Shown: positions 23,920 through 33,452, counted from the first letter of the stretch. The stretch: 64,000 nucleotides of DNA from SAR202 cluster bacterium bin87 (GCA_002238825.1 MPNC01000004.1:69241-133240); one strand, 5' to 3'. Notes: generated from the letters alone by a model not told the origin. Numbers and translations are program-made.

Positions 23920-26900
23920 ATGACCACGCATCTCGACATGACCGACCCGAAGTACGCGGCGGCGGCAAACTTTATCCTGGACCGCTACGAAAGCGAAGGG
24001 GCCGAGGCCAATGTCACCTCCGCAGTGCGTGATTTCCTCCTCCTGACGGGGTTGGCCCGTGCCGAAGAGATCGTCGAAGAGAACCCACCCAGCGACGGTA
24101 GCCGCCGCGCCGTCGACCTCACCGCGCTCGACACCTTCATCGAGTTCAAAAAGCGCATCGGCACCAACGCCGGTTTCGACCCCGACCCGGCCAACGTCCA
24201 GCAGTTGGACGACTACCTGGAACTCTCCAAGTCCGACGGCAAGGGCATCCGCACCGGCATCCTGACCGATGGGAAGTACTGGCTGCTGCGCTGGCCTGAG
24301 GCCGGCCCGGTGCGGACCTCGCGTCCCTATGGCTTTGTCCTGGAATCGTCGGGCCAGTGGAATCTGCTTCGCGAATGGCTGCGGGACAGCGCCCTCATTT
24401 CGCTGGAAAGCATTCCCGCCGATCGTTCCAGCGTGGAGCAGTACCTGGGTCCCGGCAGCCCCACCTATCAGCGCGACATCGACGTCCTCGCCAGCCTCTA
24501 CCATCACGCCGCCCAGTACGAGACCGTCAGGGTCAAGCGCCGGCTGTGGGAGAACCTGCTTCGCGCCGCCCTCGGCGAAATCGCCCGCGACCCCGCCGAG
24601 CTTGACCACCTGTTCATCCGTCACACCTACCTCAGCCTCGTCATCGGCATGGCCGTCCAGGCCTCCTTCGGCATCGACCTGCGCCAGTTGGCCGAGATCG
24701 ACCCCTCCGACCTGCTCCAGGGGCGCCGCTTCCGCGACGCCACCGGGCTCAGCGGCATCATCGAGTCTGACTTCTTCGCCTGGCCCGACGAGGTGGGCGG
24801 CCACGACCTCCTCAAGGCCCTGGCCCGCCGCGTCGCCCGCTTCGACTGGCAGAACGCGCCGCCCGACATCGCCGCCATTCTCTACGAGGCCGTCATACCG
24901 CCCGACGAACGTCGCACCCTGGGCGAGTACTACACCCCCGCCTGGCTGGCCCGGGCCATGGTCACCGAGCTGGTGGATGACCCGTTGCAGCAGCGCGTCC
25001 TGGACCCCGCCTGCGGCTCCGGCACCTTCATCGCCGAGGCCGTGCGCCATTTCCTGGAAGCGGCGGGTGTTTTTCGCATGGATGCACTGGATGAACGGGA
25101 TGATGAAGCCAACCCGTCATTCCTGCGAAGGCAGGAATCCATAGGTCCACGCACAAACGACGGTCTGGATTCCCGCGTTCGCGGGAATGACGGTAGCCGG
25201 GACGATGAGCTGAACGGGCCGGCGGGTGGGTGGCTCGAACCCAAAGAACTCCTGGAACCCAAAGAACTCCTGGAACCCAAAGAACTCCTGGAACCCAAAG
25301 AACTCCTGGAACCCAAAGAACTCCTGGACCGCCTGCGCGTCGCCGTCACCGGTATCGACGTCCATCCCGTGGCCGTCCACCTTGCCCGCGCCGCCTGGGC
25401 CCTGGCCGCCCGGCCCGCCATCGAGGCCGCCGTGCGCGCCGGCTACGACGCCTCCGGATCCGTTCCCGTCTACCTGGGCGACGCCCTGCAACTCCGGTTC
25501 AACGCCGGCGACCTCTTCGCCGGCCAGCAGGTCACCATCCAGGTGGATGACGACGCTAACTCCGAGCTGACCTTCCCCATCTCCCTGGTGGACCGCGCCG
25601 ACACCTTCGACTCCCTCATGAGCCAGGTCGCCGCCGACATCGAGGCCGGCGACGACCCCATGCTCGCGCTGGATGACCACGGCGTCAGCGACGCCAACGA
25701 GCGCAATACCCTGGCCGCCACCATCGCCGTCCTGCAACGCCTCCACGACGAGGGCCGCAACCACATCTGGGCCTACTACGCCCGCAACCTCGTCCGACCC
25801 GTTGCCCTAGCGCGCACCAAGGTCGACGTGATCATCGGCAACCCGCCGTGGTTGAGCTACCGCAACACCGCTGACATTTTGCGTTCCGAACTGGAAAATC
25901 AGAGTAAGAGCCGCTATGGCATTTGGGCAGGAGGTCGGTATGCCAATCGTCAAGACGTGGCAGGCCTGTTCTTTGCCCGCAGCGTTGACCTGTACCTGAA
26001 GGACGGCGGCAGGATCGGTATGGTGTTGCCCCACAGCGCGTTGCAAGCGGGACAATATGCCAAGTGGCGCAGCGGGGTATGGGAGCAACGAGGTTTGACT
26101 GCTGGAGGCAACCTCAGCAAAAACGTGGAACGCACACTTGGGATTGATTTCTCGCACAAGACCGCTTGGGATCTTGAGCAATTGGAGCCCAATACTTTCT
26201 TTCCTGTCGCGTCCTGCGTTGCGTTTTCGAAACGTGTGGGCGAAAACGCCGAAGGAACCCCGCTGGCCGGATTTGTCGAACAGTGGCGAGGGGAAACCGG
26301 CAGCTCAGATGTGGTGCGAGTACATACTGATATCGTTGACACTTCGCTGGTAGTCGATTCTCAATACTCTGCTTACTCGCGGCAAGGGGCGACCATAGTG
26401 CCGCGGTGCCTCTTTTTCGTTCGCGAAACGAACAGCACCGTCGTTGTACAGGCTGGCCAAACCGTTACTGTCAACCCTAGGCGAGGCTCCCAGGACAAGG
26501 CTCCGTGGCGTGACCTCGGCTTATCTTCCATCGCCGAGCAAACCGTCGAGCGCACCCACCTTTACGACGTACATTTGGGCGAGACGTTGGTTCCGTACGC
26601 TACCTTGGAACCGCTCAAAGCAATCTTGCCTGTCAAACGGGGGGAAGAAGAGATACCGACCGAAAGCGACGTCACCCGTGATGTCCGCTTGAGTGGCCTC
26701 GGACAGCGCATGCGTCGGCGATGGCAGACCGTTGCTAGCACATGGGAGGCTTACAAGAACCCTGCTAACAAGCTCAACTTGTACGAGCGCTTAGACTATC
26801 ACGGTGGATTATCCGCTCAACTGAATTGGCAAAATCATTCGGCAGGCAGACCAATTCGAGTTGTGCAGAACGAGTCAGGCACTCCGACGGCAGCATTGCT

Positions 26901-27300
26901 TACGGATAACTCTGCGGTGATTGACACTACCCTGTATTGGATCCCGTGCCGGGATGCCCGAGAAGCAAACTACCTCCTAGCCATCATCAACAGCGATACT
27001 TTGGCGGATGCAGTTAACCCACTTACCGTACCGAATTGGTCAGGGAAAACTCGCCACCTGCACAAACACCTCTGGAAATTGCCAATCCCCGAGTTCGACG
27101 CCGACAACACGCTCCACGCTCGCATATCCGATGCCGGAGCGCAGGCCGCCGCCGCCGCAGCCGAACGGCTGGAACAACTGCGAGCGGATCGTGGCGACAA
27201 TCTCACCGTGACCATCGCCCGCCGCGAGCTGCGCAAGTGGCTCCGCAACTCCCCCGAGGGCGCCGCAGTCGAGGAGGCGGTCAAGGACCTGCTGGGCTGA
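23920..27300 (+). CDS. Single-chain restriction-modification enzyme (type IIG-like), N6-adenine methylase with fused nuclease
   Basis: The 1126-residue protein has an N-terminal PD-(D/E)xK nuclease-like region (Asp66, Glu75-Phe-Lys77 in FIEFKK) and a helical spacer. A gamma-class adenine methylase follows, with motif [12 protein letters not shown] at 360-370 and motif IV NPPW at 641-644, then a C-terminal target-recognition region. Cutting, methylation and specificity in one chain is the type IIG/Eco57I layout; no separate S or R gene is adjacent. Between motifs I and IV it carries an in-frame dispersed repeat (about residues 398-424) and five EPKELL repeats (440-469). The part from about 25.86 to 27.07 kb is noticeably AT-richer than both flanks, as if the recognition domain had been exchanged. 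The start is ATG 23920. Confidence 0.9.
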   Translation: MTTHLDMTDPKYAAAANFILDRYESEGAEANVTSAVRDFLLLTGLARAEEIVEENPPSDGSRRAVDLTALDTFIEFKKRIGTNAGFDPDPANVQQLDDYLELSKSDGKGIRTGILTDGKYWLLRWPEAGPVRTSRPYGFVLESSGQWNLLREWLRDSALISLESIPADRSSVEQYLGPGSPTYQRDIDVLASLYHHAAQYETVRVKRRLWENLLRAALGEIARDPAELDHLFIRHTYLSLVIGMAVQASFGIDLRQLAEIDPSDLLQGRRFRDATGLSGIIESDFFAWPDEVGGHDLLKALARRVARFDWQNAPPDIAAILYEAVIPPDERRTLGEYYTPAWLARAMVTELVDDPLQQRVLDPACGSGTFIAEAVRHFLEAAGVFRMDALDERDDEANPSFLRRQESIGPRTNDGLDSRVRGNDGSRDDELNGPAGGWLEPKELLEPKELLEPKELLEPKELLEPKELLDRLRVAVTGIDVHPVAVHLARAAWALAARPAIEAAVRAGYDASGSVPVYLGDALQLRFNAGDLFAGQQVTIQVDDDANSELTFPISLVDRADTFDSLMSQVAADIEAGDDPMLALDDHGVSDANERNTLAATIAVLQRLHDEGRNHIWAYYARNLVRPVALARTKVDVIIGNPPWLSYRNTADILRSELENQSKSRYGIWAGGRYANRQDVAGLFFARSVDLYLKDGGRIGMVLPHSALQAGQYAKWRSGVWEQRGLTAGGNLSKNVERTLGIDFSHKTAWDLEQLEPNTFFPVASCVAFSKRVGENAEGTPLAGFVEQWRGETGSSDVVRVHTDIVDTSLVVDSQYSAYSRQGATIVPRCLFFVRETNSTVVVQAGQTVTVNPRRGSQDKAPWRDLGLSSIAEQTVERTHLYDVHLGETLVPYATLEPLKAILPVKRGEEEIPTESDVTRDVRLSGLGQRMRRRWQTVASTWEAYKNPANKLNLYERLDYHGGLSAQLNWQNHSAGRPIRVVQNESGTPTAALLTDNSAVIDTTLYWIPCRDAREANYLLAIINSDTLADAVNPLTVPNWSGKTRHLHKHLWKLPIPEFDADNTLHARISDAGAQAAAAAAERLEQLRADRGDNLTVTIARRELRKWLRNSPEGAAVEEAVKDLLG
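25116..25191. repeat. Dispersed palindrome inserted in frame in the restriction-modification gene
   Basis: GTCATTCCTGCGAAGGCAGGAATCC at one end and GGATTCCCGCGTTCGCGGGAATGAC at the other form two hairpin arms. Translated it gives the SFLRRQES...DSRVRGNDG string that is widely seen when this repeat type falls inside genes. A half copy lies at about 14899. The reading frame is preserved through it. Confidence 0.85.
25237..25326 (+). repeat. 18-bp minisatellite, five copies, encoding EPKELL
   Basis: GAACCCAAAGAACTCCTG is repeated five times without a mismatch. The period is a multiple of three, so copy-number change lengthens or shortens a helical linker without breaking the frame. Perfect identity implies recent expansion or continuing slippage. 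Confidence 0.95.
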
Positions 27301-27406
27301 ACGGAGGCGCAACGGCCGACGCGGATATGCGTGGCCATGGCATGATACGATTGACAACCAGTCCGCTGGATAACTGATTGTGCCCAGGGCAAAAGAACGC
27401 AAACCC

Positions 27407-27543
27407 CTCATGCACACCCAGTTTCGCTGGAACCGTCATTGCGAGTGAAGCGTGGCAATCTCGTCGGGGCAGGGAACGCCACCACGGGAACGAGATATCC
27501 ACGTCGCTACGCTTCTCGCGATGACAAACTGGGTACACGTGAG
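27407..27543. mobile_element. MITE-like element, A core, with 10-bp flanking duplication
   Basis: The left end is CTCATGCACACCCAGTTT and the right end AAACTGGGTACACGTGAG. The ten bases outside are ACGCAAACCC (27397-27406) and GCGCAAACCC (27544-27553), 9 of 10 identical. It fills most of the 27301-27616 gap. Confidence 0.75.
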
Positions 27544-27616
27544 GCGCAAACCCCACTACCTTTGGATCAGTCGGCCGCATTGATGCCGAGCCGACGCAAA
27601 ACGGTGGGAGGTTACT

Positions 27617-27898
27617 ATGGTCAACGTTGAAATCAATATGCCGGACAACCTTTACGAGCGGCTCTGCAGACTTGCGGGAGCGGGTGACGCTGTGGGCGAT
27701 TTCGCGTTGGTCGTGATTCAGCAGGAGGTGGAAAGACGGGAACGTAACGAGCGGCGAGAGTTGACCATGGCAGAATGGCAGGCACGCCGCAAGAATCGCC
27801 CGGTGCTCCACATCAATTTTGACGCGGCGGCGGCCATTCGGGAGGAACGCGAACAGCGGACACACCCGGCAACGAGCTCTCCACGTCGCGCTTCGTAA
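27617..27898 (+). CDS. Small antitoxin-like protein without an adjacent toxin
   Basis: The 93-residue protein begins MVNVEINMPDNLYERLCRLA, resembling the N-terminal ribbon-helix-helix of VapB/RelB-type antitoxins. It has a long charged helix and ends with VLHINFDAAAAIREEREQR, which looks like a toxin-wrapping tail. GGGAGG lies seven bases before the ATG. The next 450 bases hold only repeats, so if it was part of a toxin-antitoxin pair the toxin has been lost, possibly through repeat insertion. Assignment is tentative. Confidence 0.55.
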   Translation: MVNVEINMPDNLYERLCRLAGAGDAVGDFALVVIQQEVERRERNERRELTMAEWQARRKNRPVLHINFDAAAAIREEREQRTHPATSSPRRAS

Positions 27899-27918
27899 CT
27901 GTCCAGAATTCAGGAAGT

Positions 27919-28030
27919 TGTCATTGCGAGGCGCTTGCGCCGTGGCAATCTCGACGCCCTGGCAGCAACGTCTTCCCCGAAGGACCCCCCTGCGCTAACG
28001 GGATTGCCGCGCTTCGCTCGCAATGACACG
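27919..28030. repeat. A-core repeat lacking MITE ends
   Basis: GTCATTGCGAGGCGCTTGCG at the left and CTTCGCTCGCAATGACACG at the right form the A-core inverted repeat. The CTCACGCGTACCC ends are absent. It directly precedes a B-core element. Confidence 0.65.
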
Positions 28031-28070
28031 TTTCCCGCAACCCTGAACGGTTACGTCGCGTCTTCAGCAC

Positions 28071-28258
28071 CTCACGTGTACCCAGTTTGCCGACTACGGG
28101 AGCAAATTTACATCGATGAACAGGACGAATAGGATGCCGACAACACCGGCTCTCCACTCTGCTATTGGCACAGTCCAGGGTGCGCGGTGTTTTCAGCAAT
28201 CAGTCCAATCCTGTCCATCCTGTCTATCGATGTAAAAGACAAAGCGGGTGCACGTGAG
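28071..28258. mobile_element. MITE-like element, B core
   Basis: The left end is CTCACGTGTACCCAGTTT and the right end AAAGCGGGTGCACGTGAG. The interior is the B core in the orientation opposite to the element at 3152 (the CCGGCTCTCCACTCTGC block is the complement of the one there). No aligned flanking duplication was found. Confidence 0.7.
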
Positions 28259-28270
28259 CTACGGCACGGA

Positions 28271-28299
28271 ATGACACCTCCCGCCCAACCCGCTATAAT
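28271..28299 (+). promoter_or_regulatory. Promoter of the first acyl-CoA dehydrogenase gene
   Basis: ATGACA at 28271-28276, exactly 17 bases, then a perfect TATAAT at 28294-28299. The ATG of the gene follows about 50 bases later. The -35 starts 13 bases after the end of a MITE-like element. Confidence 0.6.
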
Positions 28300-28350
28300 T
28301 GCACGGCGTACGTAAACGAACGGCACACTCTTTCACGAGGCAGCGTTGCT

Positions 28351-29553
28351 ATGGAATTCGCATTCACCCCCGAACAGGAAGCCCTGCGCGCCGAAGTCCA
28401 GCAATTTATTGCGGAAAACGTAACCCCCGAGATCGTCGCCGAACTCGAGGACACCGGCATCCGCCGGCGTGGGCCCAAGACCCGCGAAATGTACCAGGAA
28501 ATCGCCAAACGCGGCTGGATCGGCATCTCCTGGCCCAGGGAGTACGGCGGCCAGGCCGGCAGCCGGATCGACCAGTACATCGTCGAGGAAGAGTTCGCCC
28601 GCGCTGGTATCACCGTTGGCGGCGCCGGCTCCGGCGCCCCGGCCATCCTGGCCGCCGGCACCGAGGAGCAGAAACAGGAGTTCCTGCCCGGCATCATCCG
28701 CGGCGAAATCAGCTTCGCCCTGGGCTTCACCGAGCCCCAGGCGGGCGCAGACCTGGCCGGCCTGCAGTGCCGCGCCGTCCGTGACGGCGACGAGTACGTC
28801 ATCAACGGCCAGAAGATGTACACCACCGCCGCGCACTATGCCACGCACATCTACCTGATGGCGCGCACCGACCCCGACGCTCCCCGTCATCGCGGCATCA
28901 GCATCTTCCTGATCCCCATGGACACGCCCGGCATCACCGTGCGCCCCCTGTGGACCATCCAGAACAACCCGCCGGCGCCCCTGGGCACCACCTACGGCGA
29001 CAACCGCACCAACGAGACCTTCTTCGAGAACGTTCGGGTCCCCGCGTCCTGCCTGCTGGGCGAGGAGAACCAGGGCTGGTACGTCGGCGCCATGGGCCTG
29101 AACCTCGACCGCGTCGGCGCGTCCCGCTACCTGATCTCCATCCAGCGCGATGAGGACATCGTCAACTGGGTCAAGGACAACGACATCGAGGGCTACGCCA
29201 TGCGCGAAGACCCCGCGCTGCGCGACCGTCTCGCCGATATGTGGATCGAGGGCCAGGTCTGCCGCCTGATGACCCTGCGCAGCATGTCCATCGTGGAGAC
29301 CGACGGTAACTTCACCTACGAGGGCTCCGCCGAGAAGGTCTTCGCCCCCGAGCACGGCGTCCGCACCACCGAGACCATCGCCCAGATGCTCGGCCCCTAC
29401 GGCCAGTTGCTCAACGGTTCCGAGGACGCCATCGAGAGCGGCGTGTTCGCCCACAACCTCATGGGCGCCTTCCAGAGCGGCATCAACCACGGCAGCGTCC
29501 AGGTCATGCGCGACCAGGTGGCCCGCCGCGGCCTGGGCATGCCCCGCGTCTAG
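28351..29553 (+). CDS. Acyl-CoA dehydrogenase
   Basis: This flavoprotein dehydrogenates acyl-CoA thioesters at C2-C3. The 400-residue chain has the N-terminal helical domain (FTPEQEALRAEVQQFIAENV), IGISWPREYGG, the FAD/substrate loop FALGFTEPQAGADLAGLQ, YVINGQKMYTT and the C-terminal helical domain. The end is somewhat divergent in the region of the catalytic Glu (AEKVFAPEHGVRTTETIAQMLGPYG). Chain-length preference is not evident. A second acyl-CoA dehydrogenase lies 1.2 kb downstream on the same strand, and such pairs can form an alpha2beta2 enzyme as in steroid side-chain degradation; this is inference. Confidence 0.92.
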   Translation: MEFAFTPEQEALRAEVQQFIAENVTPEIVAELEDTGIRRRGPKTREMYQEIAKRGWIGISWPREYGGQAGSRIDQYIVEEEFARAGITVGGAGSGAPAILAAGTEEQKQEFLPGIIRGEISFALGFTEPQAGADLAGLQCRAVRDGDEYVINGQKMYTTAAHYATHIYLMARTDPDAPRHRGISIFLIPMDTPGITVRPLWTIQNNPPAPLGTTYGDNRTNETFFENVRVPASCLLGEENQGWYVGAMGLNLDRVGASRYLISIQRDEDIVNWVKDNDIEGYAMREDPALRDRLADMWIEGQVCRLMTLRSMSIVETDGNFTYEGSAEKVFAPEHGVRTTETIAQMLGPYGQLLNGSEDAIESGVFAHNLMGAFQSGINHGSVQVMRDQVARRGLGMPRV

Positions 29554-29573
29554 CGATCTCGGGAGTTTCCGCT

Positions 29574-30362
29574 GTGACGCAACCGCTGGCGGTGGCCGCC
29601 GAAACTTGCGACCAATTCCTGCGCCAGGGCCGCGAGTTCCTGGCGCAAGGCGACTTGGCGTCAGCCTCGGCGGCAGGCTGGCGAGCCGCCGTGTTGGCCC
29701 TGGAAGACCACTCCGGCAACCCGGTAGCCGACGGCGATTTCAGGGATGCCGCGCGCACCCTGGTGAAGGACCCTCTGGCGAACGCCAACACCGCCGAGTG
29801 GGTGGTCAGCGCGATCGCGCTATCGGATAACGTCGATGACGACTGGCTGGACAGGGACGGAGTAGGCCGGCGTCTGGACGACGTGCAGCGGCTGGCCCTG
29901 CTGGTCAAGGACATTGCCCAACCGCCGCAGACCGCCGAGGACATCCTCGCCCGCAGCCGCGAATGCCTGGCCAACGGCTATCTGGCCGTCGCGTCCGAAA
30001 AAGGCTGGGAGGCGGCCACCCATGCGGCTAAAGCCTACGCCGAAACCATGGGCTTCAACTGCGACGGCGACAACCATTTTGAGCAGGTCACGCGGTCGTT
30101 GGAGAAGGATCGATCATTTCCCAAAGAGGTAGCAATTTGGATAGATGGGGCTTCGATGTTGCGCAAGACTGCCTCACTGTGCAGTACGTATCCGCATAGT
30201 CTGCACCCTGAAGTGCCTGTCGAGGACAGCCGCCCCGCCGTCAAGTTCTTCCACCCCAGTTGGCTTCATCCCTTTATCCTTGCTGAAGACTTGGACGGTG
30301 TAGGTCAACTGGTGGCGGCATTGCGGTCCCGATCCAGTAGATCGAAAGGTGTGATCGGTTAG
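29574..30362 (+). CDS. Tandem-duplicated PaREP1/HEPN-like protein
   Basis: The 262-residue protein contains two copies of the same helical module. Residues of about 5-110 (FLRQGREFLAQGDLASASAAGWRAAVLAL) and about 120-255 (ILARSRECLANGYLAVASEKGWEAATHAAKAYAE) both follow the PaREP1 pattern, a small HEPN-clan domain with an A/SEKGW-AA signature. The start is a GTG at 29574, 20 bases after the acyl-CoA dehydrogenase stop. The next gene, another PaREP1 protein, begins immediately after its stop. Nuclease activity is not evident (no clear R-x4-H). Function in the family is unknown; nucleic-acid or nucleotide-linked roles are possible. Confidence 0.7.
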   Translation: MTQPLAVAAETCDQFLRQGREFLAQGDLASASAAGWRAAVLALEDHSGNPVADGDFRDAARTLVKDPLANANTAEWVVSAIALSDNVDDDWLDRDGVGRRLDDVQRLALLVKDIAQPPQTAEDILARSRECLANGYLAVASEKGWEAATHAAKAYAETMGFNCDGDNHFEQVTRSLEKDRSFPKEVAIWIDGASMLRKTASLCSTYPHSLHPEVPVEDSRPAVKFFHPSWLHPFILAEDLDGVGQLVAALRSRSSRSKGVIG

Positions 30363-30363
30363 A

Positions 30364-30741
30364 ATGTCTCAGTTTGGAGCTGATCACGACCGCATCAGTG
30401 TTGAGTTCCTGCGCCGCAGTCGTGAGTATCTGGCCCAGGGTGAATTGCTGCAAGCTTCCGAAAAGGGATGGGGCGCCGCAGCCCACGCCGCCAAATCTTA
30501 CGCCGCCACTCGCCAGTTGCAGTACAACCATCATGAGCAATTGAATGACCTGATCACCGAGATGCGACTGGAAACTCACATTGATCTGGTGCGTGAATGG
30601 CACATCAACGCCAACAAACTGCACAGCAATTTTTACGATGACAACCTTGATGCTCTTACAATCGCAATCTACCTTGACGATGTGGCAAAGATCGTAAACC
30701 TCATCAGGCAACTGACAGGCCAGCTTCCTGTAGATTGCTGA
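30364..30741 (+). CDS. PaREP1 family (HEPN-like) protein
   Basis: The 125-residue protein has FLRRSREYLAQGELLQASEKGWGAAAHAAKSYAA, a His-containing middle (NHHEQLNDLITEM) and INANKLHSNFYDDNLD, matching PF05942-type PaREP1 proteins over their full length. It starts one base after the stop of the tandem-duplicated relative, so the two are co-translated and may form a complex. Composition is AT-richer than the flanking acyl-CoA dehydrogenase genes. Confidence 0.8.
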   Translation: MSQFGADHDRISVEFLRRSREYLAQGELLQASEKGWGAAAHAAKSYAATRQLQYNHHEQLNDLITEMRLETHIDLVREWHINANKLHSNFYDDNLDALTIAIYLDDVAKIVNLIRQLTGQLPVDC

Positions 30742-30794
30742 CCCTATCTCTGCAAGACACTTACTGTCCAAACCTACCACCCAACCGAGGCACG

Positions 30795-31970
30795 ATGAAC
30801 GTACTACCCGCCGAAGAAGAATTGATGGTCAAGAACGCCGCCCGGGAGTTCCTGGACGCGGAATGCCCGCCGAGCCTCGCCCGCGCCATCGAGCAGGACG
30901 AGCGCGGCTACTCCGTGGAACTCTGGGAGCAGATGGCCAGCCTGGGCTGGTTCGGCATTTCCCTGCCCGAGGCCTACGGCGGCGGCGGTCTGCCCGTCAC
31001 CTACCTCGGCCTCATCCTCGAAGAATGCGGACGCGCCATCGCTCCGGTGCCCTTCCACAGCACCGCCACCGCTGCTCTCGCCGTCGTCAACCACGGCTCC
31101 GACGAGCAGAAGCAGTCCATCCTGCCCCGCGTCGCCCGCGGCGACCTCATCATGACCTGGGCGTTGCAGGAACAGGACCCGCGCCTGCGCGCCGACGCCG
31201 TCCAGTGCCGTGGCGTAGTCGACGGCGACAGCCTGGTCATCAACGGCATCAAGCACTTCGTGGACAACTTCTCCGCCGCCGAACTGGTGGTCATGGCCGT
31301 GCGCACCGCGGAACCGACTGACGACAGTGCCGGCATCTCCCTGGTCATCGTGCCCACCAACTCCGCCGGCATCACCGAGACCCGTCTCACCACGCTGGCC
31401 AAGGACTCCCAGAGCAAGATCGCTCTGGAGAACGTCCGCATCCCCCTGAGCAACGTCATCGGCGATGTCAGCCAGGGCTGGCCGGCCACTTCCGAGATGC
31501 TGGACACCGGCACCGCATTGCTGTGTACCCAGATCATCGGCGCGGCCCGCAAGGATGCCGAGATGGCCATCGAGTACGCCAAGAACCGCGTCGCCTTTGG
31601 CCGCCCCCTCGCCGGGTTCCAGTCCATCCAGCACCTCTGCGCCGACATGATCGTCGCCGTGGACGGCGCCCAACTGCTCACCTACGAAGCCCTGTGGAAG
31701 CTGGACGCCGGCCTGCCCTACAGCGTCGAGGTGTCCCAGGCCAAGGCCTTCACCAACGACAAATGCCAGGCCACGGTGCGTTCCTCCCAGCAGATCCACG
31801 GCGGCATCGGTTTCATGATGGAGTTCGACCTCCACCTCTGGTACCGCCGCGTCGCCGCTTGGACCATGCGCATGGGAACCAGCTTCGAGCACCGCGCCCG
31901 GGTCGCCCGCTCCCTGCTGGCCCAGCCCGGCCGGGTGCGCCTGGGCATGGACATCGAAGCCGTCGCCTGA
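30795..31970 (+). CDS. Acyl-CoA dehydrogenase, second subunit-type
   Basis: The 391-residue flavoprotein has WFGISLPEAYGGGG, WALQEQDPRLRADAVQ in place of the usual TEP-x-GSD loop, LVINGIKHFVDN, AKNRVAFGRPLAGFQSIQHLCADM and QIHGGIGFMMEFDLHLWYRR. The altered loop and the missing canonical Glu suggest either an unusual substrate or the non-FAD-binding partner of a heteromeric enzyme with the 28351 gene. The ATG at 30795 is preferred over the upstream TTG because the family starts near the LMVKNAAREF helix. Confidence 0.88.
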   Translation: MNVLPAEEELMVKNAAREFLDAECPPSLARAIEQDERGYSVELWEQMASLGWFGISLPEAYGGGGLPVTYLGLILEECGRAIAPVPFHSTATAALAVVNHGSDEQKQSILPRVARGDLIMTWALQEQDPRLRADAVQCRGVVDGDSLVINGIKHFVDNFSAAELVVMAVRTAEPTDDSAGISLVIVPTNSAGITETRLTTLAKDSQSKIALENVRIPLSNVIGDVSQGWPATSEMLDTGTALLCTQIIGAARKDAEMAIEYAKNRVAFGRPLAGFQSIQHLCADMIVAVDGAQLLTYEALWKLDAGLPYSVEVSQAKAFTNDKCQATVRSSQQIHGGIGFMMEFDLHLWYRRVAAWTMRMGTSFEHRARVARSLLAQPGRVRLGMDIEAVA

Positions 31971-31986
31971 GCCAATGCCACCTGTC

Positions 31987-32042
31987 ATTTCATTGCGAGC
32001 GCAGCGCCACCCGTCATTGCGAGCGCAGCGTGGCAATCTCGT
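31987..32042. repeat. Two partial A-core copies
   Basis: CATTGCGAGCGCAGCGCCACCC and GTCATTGCGAGCGCAGCGTGGCAATCTCGT in direct order, without the complementary half or ends. They lie between the acyl-CoA dehydrogenase and the YHS gene. Confidence 0.6.
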
Positions 32043-32072
32043 CCGTCATTCAAACTACACAGGAGCCTGACA

Positions 32073-32282
32073 ATGCCCGCCGATCCCGTCTGCCCCGTCT
32101 GCAAGACCGTAATCAACGAGGACAGCGCCCGCGCCACCACCGGCCAGACCATGCACGGGGCCAACGAGGTTGACCCCGACGCCGGCACCCGCAGCTTCTT
32201 CAATGGCGAGTGGTACTATTTCTGCACCCTGCAGTGCCGGACCAGGTTCCTCACCGCGCCCAACACCTACATCGAGGCCTAG
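32073..32282 (+). CDS. YHS/TRASH-type small zinc-binding protein
   Basis: The 69-residue protein has DPVCPVC at the start and EWYYFCTLQCRTRFLTAPNTYIEA at the end, the YHS pattern in which Cys pairs bind a metal. Between the halves is a linker longer than usual (about 35 residues, with an HGANEVDPDAGTR segment). YHS domains occur in metal transport and in monooxygenase-associated proteins. The following gene is a luciferase-like monooxygenase, and a link is possible but unproven. Confidence 0.75.
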   Translation: MPADPVCPVCKTVINEDSARATTGQTMHGANEVDPDAGTRSFFNGEWYYFCTLQCRTRFLTAPNTYIEA

Positions 32283-32369
32283 CCGCCACTTGTCATCGCC
32301 GGCGCGGCACGGCAGTACCGCCGCCTCAGCCGCTCAAATCTCTTTGAACGAAACGATGGGAGGATCATC

Positions 32370-33452
32370 ATGCACGTCGGTCTGGTAATGGAATGCGACT
32401 ATCGCGAGGGTCGCACCCAGGACGAAGCCTTCGACGAAGCCTTTACCGTGGCTCAGCTTGCCGACGAAAAGGGCATCGACGGCGTCTGGCTGGCCGAGCG
32501 CCACTTCGCCGCGCCGGCCACGCCCACCGACCCGGGCGGAGCCGGCATTCCGTCGATCTCGTCGGTTCCCCTGATGATGGCCGGCATCATCGCCGCCCGC
32601 ACCGAGCGGGTGCGCGTCGGCACCGGCGTCAGCGTCCTGCCCCTGGCCCACCCCATTCGCCTCGCCGAGGAAGCCTCCATCGTGGACAACGTATCCCGCG
32701 GCCGCCTGGACTTCGGCATCGGCCGCAGCAGCTTCCCCCGTTCCTACCACGGCTACGACGTGCCCTACGACGAGAGCAGGGAGCGTTTCGCCGAGGCTCT
32801 GGAGATCATCCTCAAGGCGTGGAACAACTACCGCTTCGACCACCACGGCCACTACTACAACATGGACGATGTGGTCGTCACGCCGCGACCGTACCAACAG
32901 CCCCATCCTCCCATCCGCATCGCCGCCAACTCGGTGGAGACCTTCCGGATCATCGGGGAACTGGGGTTCCCGCTGGTTACGGGAGTGCGTGGCCAGGGCA
33001 TCTCGCAGGTCGCCAGCAACCTGAAGATCTACCGCGAGACCGCCGCCGCCAGCGGCCATGACGTGGACGACGCCTACGTGCGCATGCCCATCTACGTGGG
33101 CGACTCCATGGAAGAGGTTCGCGCGGACACGGAAGAGAGCACCATGCGGGCCTTCCGCCGCACCGCCGACACCTACATCCGCACCGTGGAGGCCGAGGGC
33201 GCCAACGCCAGCGAGGAGCGTCGCCAGCGCGCCGAGCAGTTGCTCAACACCACTTACGATGACCTCTTGGTGGATCGGGTCGCCTACGGCACGCCGGAGC
33301 AGGTCGCCGAGCGCCTCATCTCCCTCCGCGACGACCTGGGCCTGACCGGCTTCATCATGGAGCCCAACCTGGGCGGAACCGTGCCCGCCGAGCGCGTCCA
33401 GAAGTCCATCCGCCTCTACGCCGAAGAGGTCGGCCCCGCCGTGCGGGGGTGA
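32370..33452 (+). CDS. Luciferase-like flavin-dependent monooxygenase
   Basis: The 360-residue TIM-barrel protein has DGVWLAERHF, RVRVGTGVSVLPLAHPIRLAEEASIVDNVSRGRLDFGIGR, RFAEALEIILKAW and PHPPIRIAANS, the hallmarks of bacterial luciferase-type enzymes using FMN or F420. Substrate is unknown. The ATG at 32370 follows GGGAGGATCATC. A good intrinsic terminator lies 25 bases after the stop. Confidence 0.9.
   Translation: MHVGLVMECDYREGRTQDEAFDEAFTVAQLADEKGIDGVWLAERHFAAPATPTDPGGAGIPSISSVPLMMAGIIAARTERVRVGTGVSVLPLAHPIRLAEEASIVDNVSRGRLDFGIGRSSFPRSYHGYDVPYDESRERFAEALEIILKAWNNYRFDHHGHYYNMDDVVVTPRPYQQPHPPIRIAANSVETFRIIGELGFPLVTGVRGQGISQVASNLKIYRETAAASGHDVDDAYVRMPIYVGDSMEEVRADTEESTMRAFRRTADTYIRTVEAEGANASEERRQRAEQLLNTTYDDLLVDRVAYGTPEQVAERLISLRDDLGLTGFIMEPNLGGTVPAERVQKSIRLYAEEVGPAVRG

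Noticed and set aside
22804-25050. A 748-residue minus-strand protein including MoxR
   Set aside because: The part upstream of GTG 23790 is the antisense of the restriction-modification gene and crosses a repeat. Only the MoxR part has family motifs.
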